Below, in pieces: positions 46,448 to 58,707 of a stretch of 64,000 nucleotides of DNA (its first letter is position 1; each line of letters begins with the position of its first letter). The stretch lies in the NCBI GenBank assembly GCA_001179505.1, contig CDMY01000193.1, positions 1-64,000 on the forward strand. The letters run 5' to 3'. Source of the stretch: Vitrella brassicaformis. Lineage: Eukaryota > Sar > Vitrellaceae. The notes under the pieces were generated by a model, which was not told the origin of the DNA, did not search any database, and saw only the letters and a program-made list of their open reading frames with translations. A program made the translations under genes and the position numbers.

Positions 46448-49428
46448 CTAGACTCGAGCCAGCAGGTGCTCAGCCGGGTGTTTCCTCCACCCCCCGAACA
46501 GCCCGTCTCCTCTCCCCGCCGCCTCAGCAGCCGTGTTCCTGGCCTTGCCGTAGACGCCCGGCATGAGGGGCTCCAGCGACCCCTCCGAGGGGTCCAGTGT
46601 GGACCGCAGCCCCATGGCCGCCTCGGGGTAGATGGGGTGCTGCAGCACCTCCCGCACCTCAGACGAGTAGGCTGACAGCGCCCCTTTCTGGAGGGCGCGG
46701 CGGTAGGCGGCCATGGCGCACGAGGCGCGAACGTGGGCGACCAGGTAGACCGAAAAGATGCCCGCATAGTTGTGCCTACAGAGGAGGGAGACGACAGGAG
46801 CGTCAGGGTGTCTGTCGGTCGGTCGGTCGGTCGGTCTGTCGGTGTGGGTGGCTGCTTACTTTGCGAATGAGGCGAAGTACTGCTGCAGTCGGCCAGTCAC
46901 GGGCATGTTGTGTGGCAGCTCAACGTTTGGGAGGGTCTTCTCAAGCACCGACCTGATCGACTCGACCAGCTCACGAGGCGTGCACCTGAACGAACGAATC
47001 AAGGCCGGACAGACGCATGCGCGTGGGCTTACTTACTGACGGCCACACGTACGTACATACTTGTTTGGTTCGAGGTCTGGTCCGTGCAGGTGGTCATCGA
47101 CGAGTGAGAGCTGGAGGAGCTGCAGCAGGTCCAGCGCATTGAACCCCGCCGACTTGGCCAACACTGAGGGCGCACACATCCTCGACAGCGCGCTGGGCTC
47201 CCGGAACAGGTACCTTCACATACACACACACACACACACATACACATGTAAGGAAGGACAAAAGAGAGGTCCAAGCAGCCCGTCGACACTCTCTCCCTCT
47301 GTGTGTGTGTGGCCGTCGTACTCACTCACTCATGGAAGACAGCCGAGGTCTCGGTGATGTCTATGGGGAGACAGGAAGGCAGCCGATAGTTCCAAAACCC
47401 ACCCGAGCCGCCGCCATCCACCTATATGGATGGATAACCATACACACACACCCAGGGAATGGAATGAGTGCGTCCAGGCGGGGCGGGGCGGGGCGGTGTT
47501 CCCTGTCTTGTCTGCCTACCCACCCCGCCCACCTTGAGCTGCTTGTCTGTCGCCTCGTGTGTGTGTGGTGTGAGCGGCTTTGCCTGCCGGATGGTGCGCC
47601 TGTTCCGGAGGTAGTGGATGAAGTGCATCGCATGGCCCAGCTCATGGCACACAGCCGTTATCTACACAAGCCAGGCGGCAGGCAGGCAGGCCGGCCACGT
47701 TTACTCCCGTCTTTGCGCATGCCTGTGTCACTGGTCTGTCTCTTCCTTCCCGGCTGACCGAGTGCAGAGGCACTGGAGCGGAGGGGTTGAGGGCCACGGG
47801 GCAGGACACGTGTATGTGGCCGTCAGCCAGCATCTCAGTCGACACATTGCCAAACCCTGATATCATTGCCGACCACTGACCGAACAGACCGATCGGGTTC
47901 TTCGGCAGGCAGGCCGTCATGTAGAGGAAGGCGATGACTTGAGCGCGGTGTGCGTTCCTCTGGTGGTCTTGTCGGTCATAGACCTTGATGAGCTGGTAGT
48001 GCGACGGCCAGCCGTAGTTGGAAAGGTCCGTGGGAACGGCCTCGAAGTGGAAGCCGTGGATGTCTGACAGCATCTCGAGGATCTCGGGCGCGAGCAGCCC
48101 TATCCTCAGCTCCTGCATAGGATCATGCCCCTTCTGCCAATGCACTGCCTGCACGCACACACACACGCACACGCGCACCCCCTCTCTCCGTCTGCCTCAT
48201 TGCTGGTCTGCTCATGTGTGTACATTGAGGGCGTGGTGCTGGAAATCCACATAGTCGACGTTCCCCTGGCCGCTGGCCGGCTGCTTCCCCGTTGTCCGGT
48301 CGGAGATCGCGGCCGACTTGCCGGCGTTCTTGACGAGGGCCTGGATGTGCGGCTGGAGGGCCGACAGCACATCGCCGTAAAGCTTCCGAAGGCTCTCGCG
48401 TGTTTCGACCGTCCTGCACAAAGGGCGCGGCCCACACACACAGAGAGACGCACGCACACACCGCATCAGCCTTCAGGTATTGAGATGCGGGGGATGCAGG
48501 CAAGCACCCGGGCTTGGCTTGTGTGGATGGGTATCGTATACCTCTTCTGTATCTGCATGTCGCCCCAGCACGTGAAGCCCAGCTGATTAGCGATCTCGTG
48601 CCGCACACGCAGCAGCTCCAGCATCGCGCTGGCGACCTTGTCATCGTCCCACCCTTCCGCGTACGCATCGAATGCCTTCTGTCGGCGTTGTCGATCGGCC
48701 ACCGTGGCCAGCACATGCTCTATCGTGCGCTGCCCCACAGGCACTCTCACCACATCCTTCTTGACGGCCAGCTGCTGGATCGAGTCCTTGAAGGACGACG
48801 GCAGCATGGCCCCCGCAGGCACATCGACATACTTCTGCCGCCCCATCATTGCTATGGCATACGTGAAGGTCCCCTCACCCCGCACCATCTTGTATGTCAG
48901 CAGCGTCGCGTTGTGGTCGCCCACTTTGTCGGCCAGGGCCACCTCCATCTCGATGCACGGTGCCGCAGCGACCCTCCTCTGGATGTCCGCTGCTGTGGCG
49001 CCTGTGGTCTCCTTGAGGGACGTCATCAGCTGCTTGTAGCAGCGCCGCATAAGGTCCATCCGCACGATCTCGCTGCGAAGCACGCCGAGTACCGCCAGCT
49101 TGGGCGCCTTCGGCAGAAGAGTGAAGAATGCCCGCGTGAAGCCCAGCGTCTCCAGGGAAGACAACAGCGCCTCGTTGACTGATGACTGGTCGCTCTCGGC
49201 GGGTGCCTTCTCGGTCTGCCGCCATGCCGTCTTGCGAACACTCCTAAGAGCCTTTAGAGCCACAAGCGATGGGAGTTCGTTGCGGTTGATGAGTTGATCT
49301 GGCAGCCGAAAGGCCCGCTGGTTGGCGATGAGGCCATCCAGATGAGTCCCTCGCTGGACGAAAGAGCGGAGCGTCGCTGCAGTCCTCACCACTGCACTAT
49401 GAACAAACGCGCGGAAAAACTCCAGCAT
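46448..49428 (-). CDS. M3-family zinc metallopeptidase (oligopeptidase / mitochondrial intermediate peptidase type, 764 aa)
   Basis: Eight exons on the minus strand: 49428-48542, 48413-48224, 48148-47759, 47661-47533, 47421-47330, 47213-47061, 46985-46860, 46775-46448 (2,295 nt, in frame). M3 enzymes cleave short peptides, and the MIP branch trims presequences in mitochondria. The zinc site is HELGH at 495-499. The third ligand is probably Glu556 in IDITETSAVFHEYL, which matches the family's CPTDFAEVPS region, though an insertion (THEATDKQLKVDGGG) makes the gap longer than usual. The N-terminus (MLEFFRAFVHSAVVRTAATLR) is an amphipathic basic helix typical of mitochondrial targeting. A helical thimet-like C-terminal half follows. 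Start codons of this gene and TBCK are 137 bp apart. MIP is favoured over thimet oligopeptidase only because of the presequence. Confidence 0.85.
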
Positions 49429-49565
49429 CTGAAGCTCTTCCCCCTCTCTTCGGCAGCTCTCTTCCCTTGCGAGCCTGAAATTGTTGCCAGCTCACGCTGG
49501 CAAGGGGAGAGAAAAGCGCAAGCGGGAGTCTTCTCCACCTTGGTGGGGACGAGAGCGAAGATCTG
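49429..49565. promoter_or_regulatory. Bidirectional promoter, M3 peptidase (-) / TBCK (+)
   Basis: 137 bp between divergent ATGs. No named element is visible. Shared promoter inferred from spacing. Confidence 0.4.
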
Positions 49566-52482
49566 ATGAGTTCATTCACTCCATCCTCAGCTGTGATGCA
49601 GTTCGCCCTTCAGTCCTTCACGCCGCCGCCAGCCGCCGACCTCGACTGCCTCGTGGAGCGCTTCGAACGCTTGAAGACGATACGGCATCCCTTCTTAGCG
49701 GCATACGTCGCAATTGTCGTGGAGCGCGGCCGCCGCCTACTCATCGTGTCTGAGAGATGGACCCACACAATCATCAGTGGCAAAGGAGCCGGCGTGGATG
49801 CGGAAAGGGCACGGCAGTGGATTGGTCAGCTGGCGGATGCGCTGGAGTTCCTCAACCGAGAAGGAATCGCCCACGGGCATCTGCGGCCAGAATGCGTCTT
49901 CATCGACAGCAAGGGCAATGTGAGGCTCGGCGACTACGGCCTCTCCTTCCTCTTCCCCTCCCTGCCGGCCATCCCGGCCCCTCCCCACCTCGCCCCCGAG
50001 AGGTCTCTCACCCACCCGTCGGCCGGCCCCTGCAGCCAGACCGACGTCTGGGCCGTCGGCGTCCTGCTGATGGAGCTCGTCTGTGGACGGTGGCAGCCCC
50101 CCGCAACACCCCTCCCCCCTCACGTCGTGTCGGCCATATCGCTGCACGTCCTTCAGAGACTCGCCAGCATCGCTTTTGCCGTCCACGCCAAGAGCAGCAG
50201 CAAGGCGGCGGCACAAGGCAGGAGCAGACATACAGGGGGCAGCCGGCTCACCGCGACAACCACAGGGTCATCGTCAGCATCCGATGACACGATGATGGAG
50301 GGCCTGTCGGTGGTGTCCCTGCCGTCATCCCAGGGCCGGAGTCGGTCACTGGGGTCGCCTCGGGGCGAGTCGATGTCGCCGGTGAAGGCCTATGCGAGAG
50401 GGAAGGTAGGGGCGTTTGAGGGGGAAGTCATGCCAGCGATCGGTGACCTCCTGCCAGAAGGTGTGACGGCAGCGGATGTGCGTGCGGTGGAGCGGAGCTT
50501 GCTCGTCTGGCTGGCCGGCAGGGACGATGGACACACGGGGGACGAATCGGGTGGCAGTGGTGGAATGGGAGGTGGTGGTTCAAGTGTGGAGTCACTTCCG
50601 CTGCATCCGGCGCTGGCTGATGGGTCAAGCAACCTGCGGCATTTCCTGTCATGCTGCCTCTGCCTTCACCCACTCCACCGCCCAGCACCCCGCGACCTCA
50701 CGTAAGACCACCGACACACACCGAGGTTGCATTGCATTCATCGCCGACACTCGTGGATGGCACTGCACTGTGTGCTGTGCAGTTCCCACGGCTTTCTCAC
50801 AAGTCCGTCGTATCCCCTGCCCAAGTGGGTGCCGGCCCCCCGCCCCCTCAGCGCTCGGCTGGCCCCTCTGAAAGTCGATGACGTGCTCAGCGGCAGAGCG
50901 GCAGACGACCTGACAGAAGATACGCAGGAGGAGGAGACGGACATCTCGTCGCTGTACTACTGGTGGCGGCTGGCTGGGGGCGACCTGTCCGATGCACTGC
51001 AGGACGTCCACGCCGTCCACCCCGCCCCGCCACTCTTCACCCTCCCTCTAGTCGAGAAATGCACCGTAGACAGCCAGTGCTACGAGGCGACTCCCTTCGT
51101 CCCGCGCGCCATCGACATGGCACACATGGCCCCCGCCACTGTGTGCCATGAGGGTGGGAGGGATGACGGGAGTGCTGGTGGTGCCGGTGGTGCTGGCGAC
51201 GTGTTTGGTGTGTGGCGTGCCGGTGTGTGTGGGCGGCTGAGGGGCCGGCTGGGGGAGGGGTGGACAAACTCGGGGTGGAAGGCAAACAGGACTGAGGCCA
51301 TCGGTGAGCGATCGCTCTGAAATGGAAAGAGCTGCGTCTGTGTGTGCCGCTTTGTGTGTGCATTCATTGCGCGTATGTGCTTGCCTTGCCTAGGGGTAGA
51401 TTTGAGTGGCCTTGTGTCTGCCTTAGAGGAAGCAGACAGGTTTCCCCTGGAGCACGCAGACAAGGTGGGAGGGGGGAAATGACGCAAACAGAAAGGTCTC
51501 ATGGAATGTCTATTGTTACGAGTGCGTCTGTGCTTCACCCTGCCTGCAGGTGTGTCCCTCGCCGGCCGCGAGTCACTCCCACTTCCTCTACCAGCGACTC
51601 AGGTACACACACACACACACACACACAAACTCAGCCAAACACACACACACCCGATGCGATCCCTGCAACGTTCTCTCTCTTCAGGTACCGTTTGTTCCGC
51701 GACTTGCTGCGCCGTCTGCCACGCACGCGGCCACAGCTGATCCGCGAGGCCACACACGACATACCCACACTACTCAGACCGCAGGTCAGAGGCAGCCACC
51801 CACACGTACACCCAGACACACAAACATGCACACACACATGGATTCTTCCCTGTGGTGCATGCAGGTGTGGGCGGCTCTGTTGGGTCTGCCCCCCGGCGCG
51901 GGTTGCCAAACGGCTCTGGCGTGTGAAGAAGTGTACCTGGATCGGCTGAGCACCATGCCGCTGCCGAAGGAGCTGCCCTCGGTGGACTTCGACATAGCCA
52001 AATGCCATGGAGTGCATATGAGGGAGGGCAGCCAAAGCCATCAATCATGGGGGGCGGGGCACCTCACCTTCATTCATTCGCATGTCTGTGTGTGTGTCTG
52101 GTGCCTGTGTGTGTCCACTCACTCAGTATCGCCCCTTGTTGGCGACAGCTGAGGGTCGGTCGAGGGTGGAGCGGCTGCTCAAGGGGTGCTTCCAAGAGAG
52201 CCCACAGCTGGCCTACCTGCGGTGAGTGAGATACGGCGGGCTCCATGCATTTGTGTCCACTGTTTTGTGTTGTCTTGTGTTGGATGGCCTGCCTGCAGTG
52301 GTTTGGAGAGCGTCGCGTCGCCTCTGGTGGTGCTGTTCTACCACGAGCAGCACATCGCATTCGCATGTCTGCGGGCCATACTCAGGAACTTCCTGGAAGT
52401 GATCCAATGGATGGATGGATGCATGAGCACACCACCGTCCATAACTTCTCTCTGTGCGTCTGTCTGTCTATGCATTCTCTCG

Positions 52483-52513
<31 letters not shown>

Positions 52514-52901
52514 CAGAATTTCTTCCTGAAGGATCAGTGTGCCCATCTGCGTGGGTATCTGTACCTGTTCAACTCCCTGCTGTTCTTCCTCGACCCACAG
52601 CTGGCCCTACACCTCCAGACCATCGGTAGGTATCTATCTGCGGCATTCACACAACGCCTTCGATGCGTCCATCCATCCATCCATCTATGCATGTGGCCAA
52701 TGTGTGTGTGTGTGTGTGTGTGTGCAGGTCTGCACCCCGACCTGTACAGTCTGTCGTGGTTTCTGACTCTGTTCTCACACCTCCTGCCGCTCAAGCAACT
52801 GCTGCCCCTATGGGACACGCTGTTCGTGCAGGTGGGTCGGCCTGAATGACGATAGACAAGGCAGCACACGCACTGCACATGGACTGGACGCCTTTGAGTG
52901 C

Positions 52902-52933
<32 letters not shown>

Positions 52934-54446
52934 TTGTGTGCGTGCAGCCCCCCTCCCTCACCGTGTTCATAGCCGCCACTCTCCTGCACACACTCAGGAC
53001 ACACCTACTCGGTAGGTACACAAATGACCCATATATCCCCCCATCTGTCTGTCCATCCTCCACACTTCAATGTGTCATTCCCTTCCCGTCTGTCGTGCAG
53101 CCATCGATGACGTGTCGTGTGCTCTGTCGTTGCTGTCGTCAAGCCCCTCGCTCATCGACATCGCCGACATCGCCGCCACCGCCCTGCGGCTGCACAACTC
53201 CACACCTGTCAGCCTCTCGGTGCTCCTCACACCCAAGAAGGCACAGACCCCAAACAATGCACTGGCACCAGCACCAGCAGCAGCGACAGAGGGTGACGGA
53301 GCCCTCCTTGCGAAGAAGGAGGAGCAGGCCGCTGCGGCCCATGAAGGTGAGATACACGCGGCGATTGCTGCAGGTGTTGGATCGTCTGTGTCTGTGTGTG
53401 TCAGGTGTGTCGTTCTTCATTGGTGATGAAGAGACGTCGTCCAACTCGGCCAGTGGCAGCGACGGCGAGTCGTTCGGCTCGCCGCGCAGCCTCAGCCGGT
53501 CGCCGTCGGCTGCCGTCTCGGCAAAGACACGACCAAGGCGTGGGCGCACACAAAGAAGAAGGTGAGACAAGCAACATGGTGGCCAAGACGACCTGCGGGT
53601 GTCTGTCTGTCTGTCTGTCTGTCTGCTTTCCTGCAGTCCCTCTGATCCGGCGGACTTCTACGAAGATGAGAACACGCATAGGTCAGAGGGGACATGAACA
53701 GACGACACACCTCCCCACACACACACATTCTTCCTCCGGCGCATCTGTCGATGTGTGCAGTTCGCAGCCCGTCGAGCGGTGGTGGGAGGACGATGCCTTC
53801 GACCCGATGATGGCATCCGCTGCACCGCGGACCGTCGCCCCCTTCCGCTCGCCCACAGACCTGCCTGTGGACTTCTCGCGACCCAGCGTGGCACGGCTGT
53901 CCATCGACGACCTGGTGGATGTCGCCAACCAGCAGCAGGATGGCCACGAGGCTGATACGAAGGGCGGCAAGGGCAGGAAGGGCGGTCGGGTGATAGTGCT
54001 GGATGCGCGGCCGAAACGGATGTTTGCCAAAGGCCACTTCAACGGGTCAGTGAGTGGGATGGGTGGCTGGGGGGTGGCTGATACATACCAACACTGCCAT
54101 GACATGACATGACACGTCTGAGTGAGTTGCATTTGCGGCTTTGTTTCTCCGTCAGGTCTCACTCTGTGCCAGTGCCCCGCCATTTGCCGCTGACAGACAT
54201 CTTCCCGCCCACCTCCGACGGCCACCCACACCCCCTTCTCACGCCGCCCAACTCCCCCCCGTGGCTCAACAACAAGCAGCAGACGGAGCCCATGGTGCTG
54301 GACTTGGTGGTGATAGTGGGCGACCGGCGTGAGAGCGGTAGGGGGCTGGCAGAGCGGCTGTTCCAGTGGGGCGTGAGGCACGTCACGGCACTCACCGGCG
54401 GGATGGACGCTGTCTCGGTTGACGCGCCGCTATACGTCATCCGGTC

Positions 54447-54450
<4 letters not shown>
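49566..54450 (+). CDS. TBCK: TBC domain-containing protein kinase-like (TBCK, 1,175 aa)
   Basis: Sixteen exons: 49566-50701, 50783-51303, 51394-51464, 51550-51602, 51685-51784, 51865-52011, 52127-52221, 52299-52398, 52517-52625, 52728-52831, 52948-53011, 53101-53346, 53405-53561, 53637-53681, 53761-54045, 54156-54450 (3,528 nt, in frame). All three TBCK domains are present in order. The kinase-like domain (about 1-300) is dead: HGHLRPE replaces HRD and GDYG replaces DFG, while APE and DVWAVGVLL remain. The Rab-GAP TBC domain (about 580-800) shows VDFDIAKCHGYRPLL, RGLESVASPLVVLF, FFLKDQ and LYSLSWFLTLFSHLLPL. The C-terminal rhodanese-like domain (VIVLDARPKRMFAKGHFNGS) has VGDRRES where an active Cys loop would be. 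TBCK acts in mTOR and endosomal trafficking, and in animals in the FERRY complex. Ser/Thr- and Gly-rich insertions make it longer than animal versions. Confidence 0.94.

Positions 54451-54478
<28 letters not shown>
54449..54478 (+). repeat. (GACA)n after the TBCK stop codon
   Basis: A perfect GACA tract overlaps the TBCK stop codon and continues into the 3' UTR. It lies in the 255-bp spacer before the GMC gene. Confidence 0.85.
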
Positions 54479-54705
54479 CAGCAGCTGATCGATGTGTTCT
54501 TGTGATGGACATGGATGGATGGATGGATCAACACATTGCGTGGCTCATCATTGTTTAGCATTGCAATCGATGGGCCAGAGCAGACTGCGTAAAATGTATG
54601 AGTTTACGACGACCGTTGTGTACAAAACGGGGGGTGGACAAACAGCAGCAGAGATTGCGCAGCGATGCGCCTCTTGAGGTGAGGGTGAGGGCGCAGGCAG
54701 CCACC

Positions 54706-57700
54706 ATGGCTGAGTCAGATCCCCCTCACCCACAAAGCGGCGTGACGCCGTGTTGTCGACGTCTGGTGCCGCCTTGCCAGCAGAATCATGCTGCTGGTTC
54801 GCCGCCAGTCCTCCCCCAGGCGTGGGGATGGCAAAGGCGAAGGCGGAGAGGGCGGCTTTGGAGACTGTCCATCATGGTGCTTCTGATCATCATGTGGGGG
54901 GACATCGGCTGTGCGCCGCCTGCTGCCGAACAGGAGGTAGGGAAACTCGCACACAGAGCGGCTTCCGCGACGCCATCCGGCTCAAAGGATGCAGCCCACT
55001 TCGACTACATAGTGGTACAATGCGGCACAAAACGAACAGACAGACACACATCAGACGAGTCCTCTCTCTGACACACAGGTGGGTGGCGGTGCAGCTGGTA
55101 TCCCCCTGGCCTTCACGTTGGCTGAGGGCGGGAAGACTGACGTGCTGCTCATCGAGAGGGGCGGCAGGCGGGAGGACCATCCAGACACACTGACTCCCGC
55201 CGGATGGGGGGTGGCGCTGCGCAAGCCAGACGTCGCACAGCACATCCGGACACTAGATAATGTGGCTACGCATGTTTCCAATGTGCTCTCGGGCGGGACA
55301 GCATTGAATGCGGGCATCCAGATAAAGGAGCTAGCGGACTATTATCAATACCTGGAGAGGTTCGGGGCCTCGTTCGACATGCAGCTCGTCAACGAGGTGA
55401 GAGAGTGAGAGGCCCAAGAGGCATTCAACCGTCCAATCACTGTGGAGTATGCGTGTGTGTGCAGTCGTACTCCTGGATCTTTGACCAGACCTCTCAACCA
55501 ATGGGATGGAACGAGCCGTGGACCTCGGCAGTCCAGCACGCACAGGAGACTGTCGGCTTCACCCCACACCACGACGCATGCGAGCACCTCACCTACGGCA
55601 CCTTCACCACATTCTCACTCTTCGAGGATGGGTTGTCGCCCTACCGCAAGCGACTCGCTGCGGACGTGCTGCTCAACGGGACCCTCGCTGACCCGCCCGG
55701 TGTGCCCAGTGGGCTGGAGGTCATGCTGCGCAAGACCGTCACACGCATCCTCTTTGACACGAGCGGCGAGCTGCCTCGTGCCACCTGTGTGGAGTTCGTC
55801 GACTCGCCAGAGGTGCTGGAGCCCATCGACTCTTTTGCCAACGCGGGACTGTCAAAGAAAGGAGGAAACCCGAGTGGCGCGTCAAAAAGGCAAGATGGAG
55901 ACGTGGGAAGGGCGTGTATCAGGCCTGGCGGCGAGGTCTTCCTGTCAGCCGGTGCCATATTCACCCCCCACCTCCTGATGAACAGTGGCGTGGGACCCAA
56001 GGAGGTAGTCAGCAGAGTGATGGCTAACAAGGGTGGGGAGGTGGTGAAAGACATCCCCGAGTTGGGTCAGAATCTGCACGAGCGGATATGGACTGCCGTG
56101 ATGGTGTTCCTCGACCACGACATTCCTGCCGACGGGCACAACGCCACACTCGGCACCACCAGCGGCTTCCAAATCGCCGGGGCACATTGTCCCAGTGACT
56201 TTGGGTGAGTGAGTGAGTGAGAAATGCGGCACTGCCAAGCGAAATGACCTCATTGTGATTGTCTTCCTTCTTGTGTTGTGTTGTATGGCTACATACAGCA
56301 TGGGCGATGTGAGTTTGGATTGCACCTACGTCAACAGCGAGGAAGGGTCGGGCGTCAGCGCCGTAGACCTGTCCATCGTCGTACGGGTATTCTTCCCACC
56401 AGCCCTCCGCAAGGCACCGTAAGCACCACACATTAACCCACCGCATGTGTGGCGATTTGCTTGCCTGCGGGCGGCCATCCATCGATGCGTTCGTTCAGTG
56501 AGACGGACTTCCTTGTGGCAGTGATTGAGGAGTGCCTCGACAACAAAGACAGCATCCTGTGTGCACCGCTCAAACCCATGTTTGATTGCTTCAGGTGGGT
56601 GTGGACACACTCACAAAAACTGACTGCACCAACTAAGGGTGAAACGCAATGCATTGCACTGCTGCTGCTGCTGGCTGTGGCCTTTGTTTTTGATGCCTGC
56701 AGAAGGGTGGCAGGGTTCATGACCTTCCCTCCGGTGCCCAAGTCGCGGGGCAACATCACCGTCAACGAGAATGGCGAGCCCATCATCTACGGCAACTACT
56801 TCAGCGACAAGGACGGAGTCGACCTTCACTCGGCCGTCGTGGGCCTCACACACACCATACGCGTGAGTGGGGCTTCTGGGCGGAAGGCCACAACACACAC
56901 ACCATGGCATGTACCGCACCCATGCAATACTGTATGACGGTGTTTTGACTGGTGTGTTGGTGCAGATGCTGGGCACAGGCCACTTGGACGGCGTCATTCA
57001 GAAGCGAGGGCCCCTCTCGTGTCCGGCTCACATGCTCAACCAGGTGCTCGAGATGATCCTCGTCGCATCACGGCCCCTCACGGGCCTCCCCATCACCGAC
57101 GAGACCCTCCCCTCCCTGGCCGCCTTCCTGGAAGCCATCACGCAGAGAGGCTCCCGAGACAACCACCGCGTCGTAGGGACCCCCCAAGAGGTCCAGGATC
57201 TCCTATTCGCCCGCTACCTGCATCGGAAGCGGGATGCCGTCATGGGGATGCGGGCATTGTCTGAAGATGAGCTGGGGGTCGGCCGTGAGGAGGCCGCTGA
57301 GTGGCTGGGGGAGAGGTCCAGCGTCGCCAGATGGCTGAGGCAACGACTCCAGGAGGCCAAGGAGCCACCACACCCTGCCGCAGCGGTACGCAAGCGAAAC
57401 GCAGGCGGAGTAGTGATGCACGCCTCCTGTTCGTCTGCCTGCAGGAGGGTGTGCGGCTGCAAAAGGCGGCGTGCGAGTCGGACCCCCATGGCGACGTGTG
57501 TGTGAAGGGGCAGCTTGAAGCAGCACGGCAGTTTGCTGTGGTGCCTCCGCTGCCAAGAGGTCAGCCAGTCAATTGACTGCACCACAGGCAACACAGCAGA
57601 CAAGACATGTATCCGGATTGGTGTGCGTGCGTTCAGACGCGACGGATGTGAGGCAGCTGGAGGAGTTTGTCAAGGGACATGGCACAGGGATTTGGCATTG

Positions 57701-58039
57701 GGTGGGTTCGGCGTCGATGGGCACTGTGGTGGACAGTGAATTCCGTGTCAAGGGCATCGATTCCCTCTCCATATGCGACGCCTCGGTCCTACCACAGGCA
57801 CGCTGGCTACACAAAACACCTCACACCTCACACCTCACACCTCACACCTCACACAGGGCTGGCGACGTGTGAGTACACACACATGTCTCTCCTTCCTCCG
57901 TTGCCATCCATGATCGACATCAATGTCTGTCTGTCTGTCTGTCCGTCTGCAGGTGACGCGCATGAACGTGCAGGCGTGCATTCTCATGCTTGGCCGATAC
58001 GCGGGCGTGCTCCACAAAAGGAGGAACAAACAGGACTAA
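54706..58039 (+). CDS. GMC-family FAD oxidoreductase (841 aa)
   Basis: Ten exons: 54706-55014, 55079-55396, 55465-56204, 56299-56418, 56499-56594, 56703-56862, 56966-57385, 57445-57559, 57637-57797, 57953-58039 (2,526 nt, in frame). GMC enzymes oxidise alcohols or aldehydes with FAD. The Rossmann motif YIVVGGGAAGIPLAF spans intron 1. Further marks are the E of LLIERGG, the signature VSNVLSGGTALNAGIQ, FLSAGAIFTPHLLMNSGVGP, DIPELGQNLHE, and the C-terminal IWHWVGSASMGTVVD and SICDASVLPQVTRMN that hold the catalytic His. Before the FAD domain is an Arg-rich block (QRRRRRGR) and a hydrophobic helix, probably a signal anchor. Substrate cannot be read from sequence. Choline, fatty-alcohol and mandelonitrile-type members are all possible. 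Intron 9 has a GC donor. The ATG sits in a good CCACCATGG context. Confidence 0.9.
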
Positions 58040-58707
58040 GTGATGAACACCCGTCAATATCCTTTCTAGCTGGATCAGTCAGCTATTCTTCGCCACGGAG
58101 GTCTGTCTGTATGCGTGTAAATGTGTGGGTGGTGTGTGCAGCTAGGCTAGGCGTGTGTGTGTGCACTGCAGGCCGAGGGAATACCTAACCGACTTACTTA
58201 CTTCCTGTCGTGTGCTGTGCTGCATTGATTGCATGCCATTGCCATGCACCGACATTTAGTCACTGTGTAATGCTGCGAGCGTGTGTTTGTAGTTGCTGAG
58301 GGGTGGATGAGGTGAGGCAGGCAGGCAGGCAGGAATTTTGTGTCTTCGTTCGTTGTACATGCGCGATGGGATGCCGTGAACTGGACGGATGAGTGATTTC
58401 TGTGAGTCAGTCGTAGTATTTGTCTTGTCCCCCACCACAGACTGACTGTCTAGTATACTCACTACCTTCTTTATGCCCCGCCACCAAATCAACGCATACC
58501 ATGTCTGTCTATATGCCATCCCATAACCCGTCGGTCGACACTTGATTCGCAAGCCACTGGTGCGTGTGTCGTGCTTCGGCACGGGCACACCCATACACAT
58601 CACATCGATATCTGTACATGGCCATCCCACCCGCGTCCCTCATCATCTCAGCGAACGGCCCGGCCGCCACACAAGCGTGCACGTCCACCATAGCTGCCCC
58701 AGTCGGC
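58040..58707. other. Convergent intergenic, GMC 3' / FKBP 3'
   Basis: 668 bp with short GGCA and TG repeats. No exon with splice support and no RNA gene seen. Confidence 0.5.
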
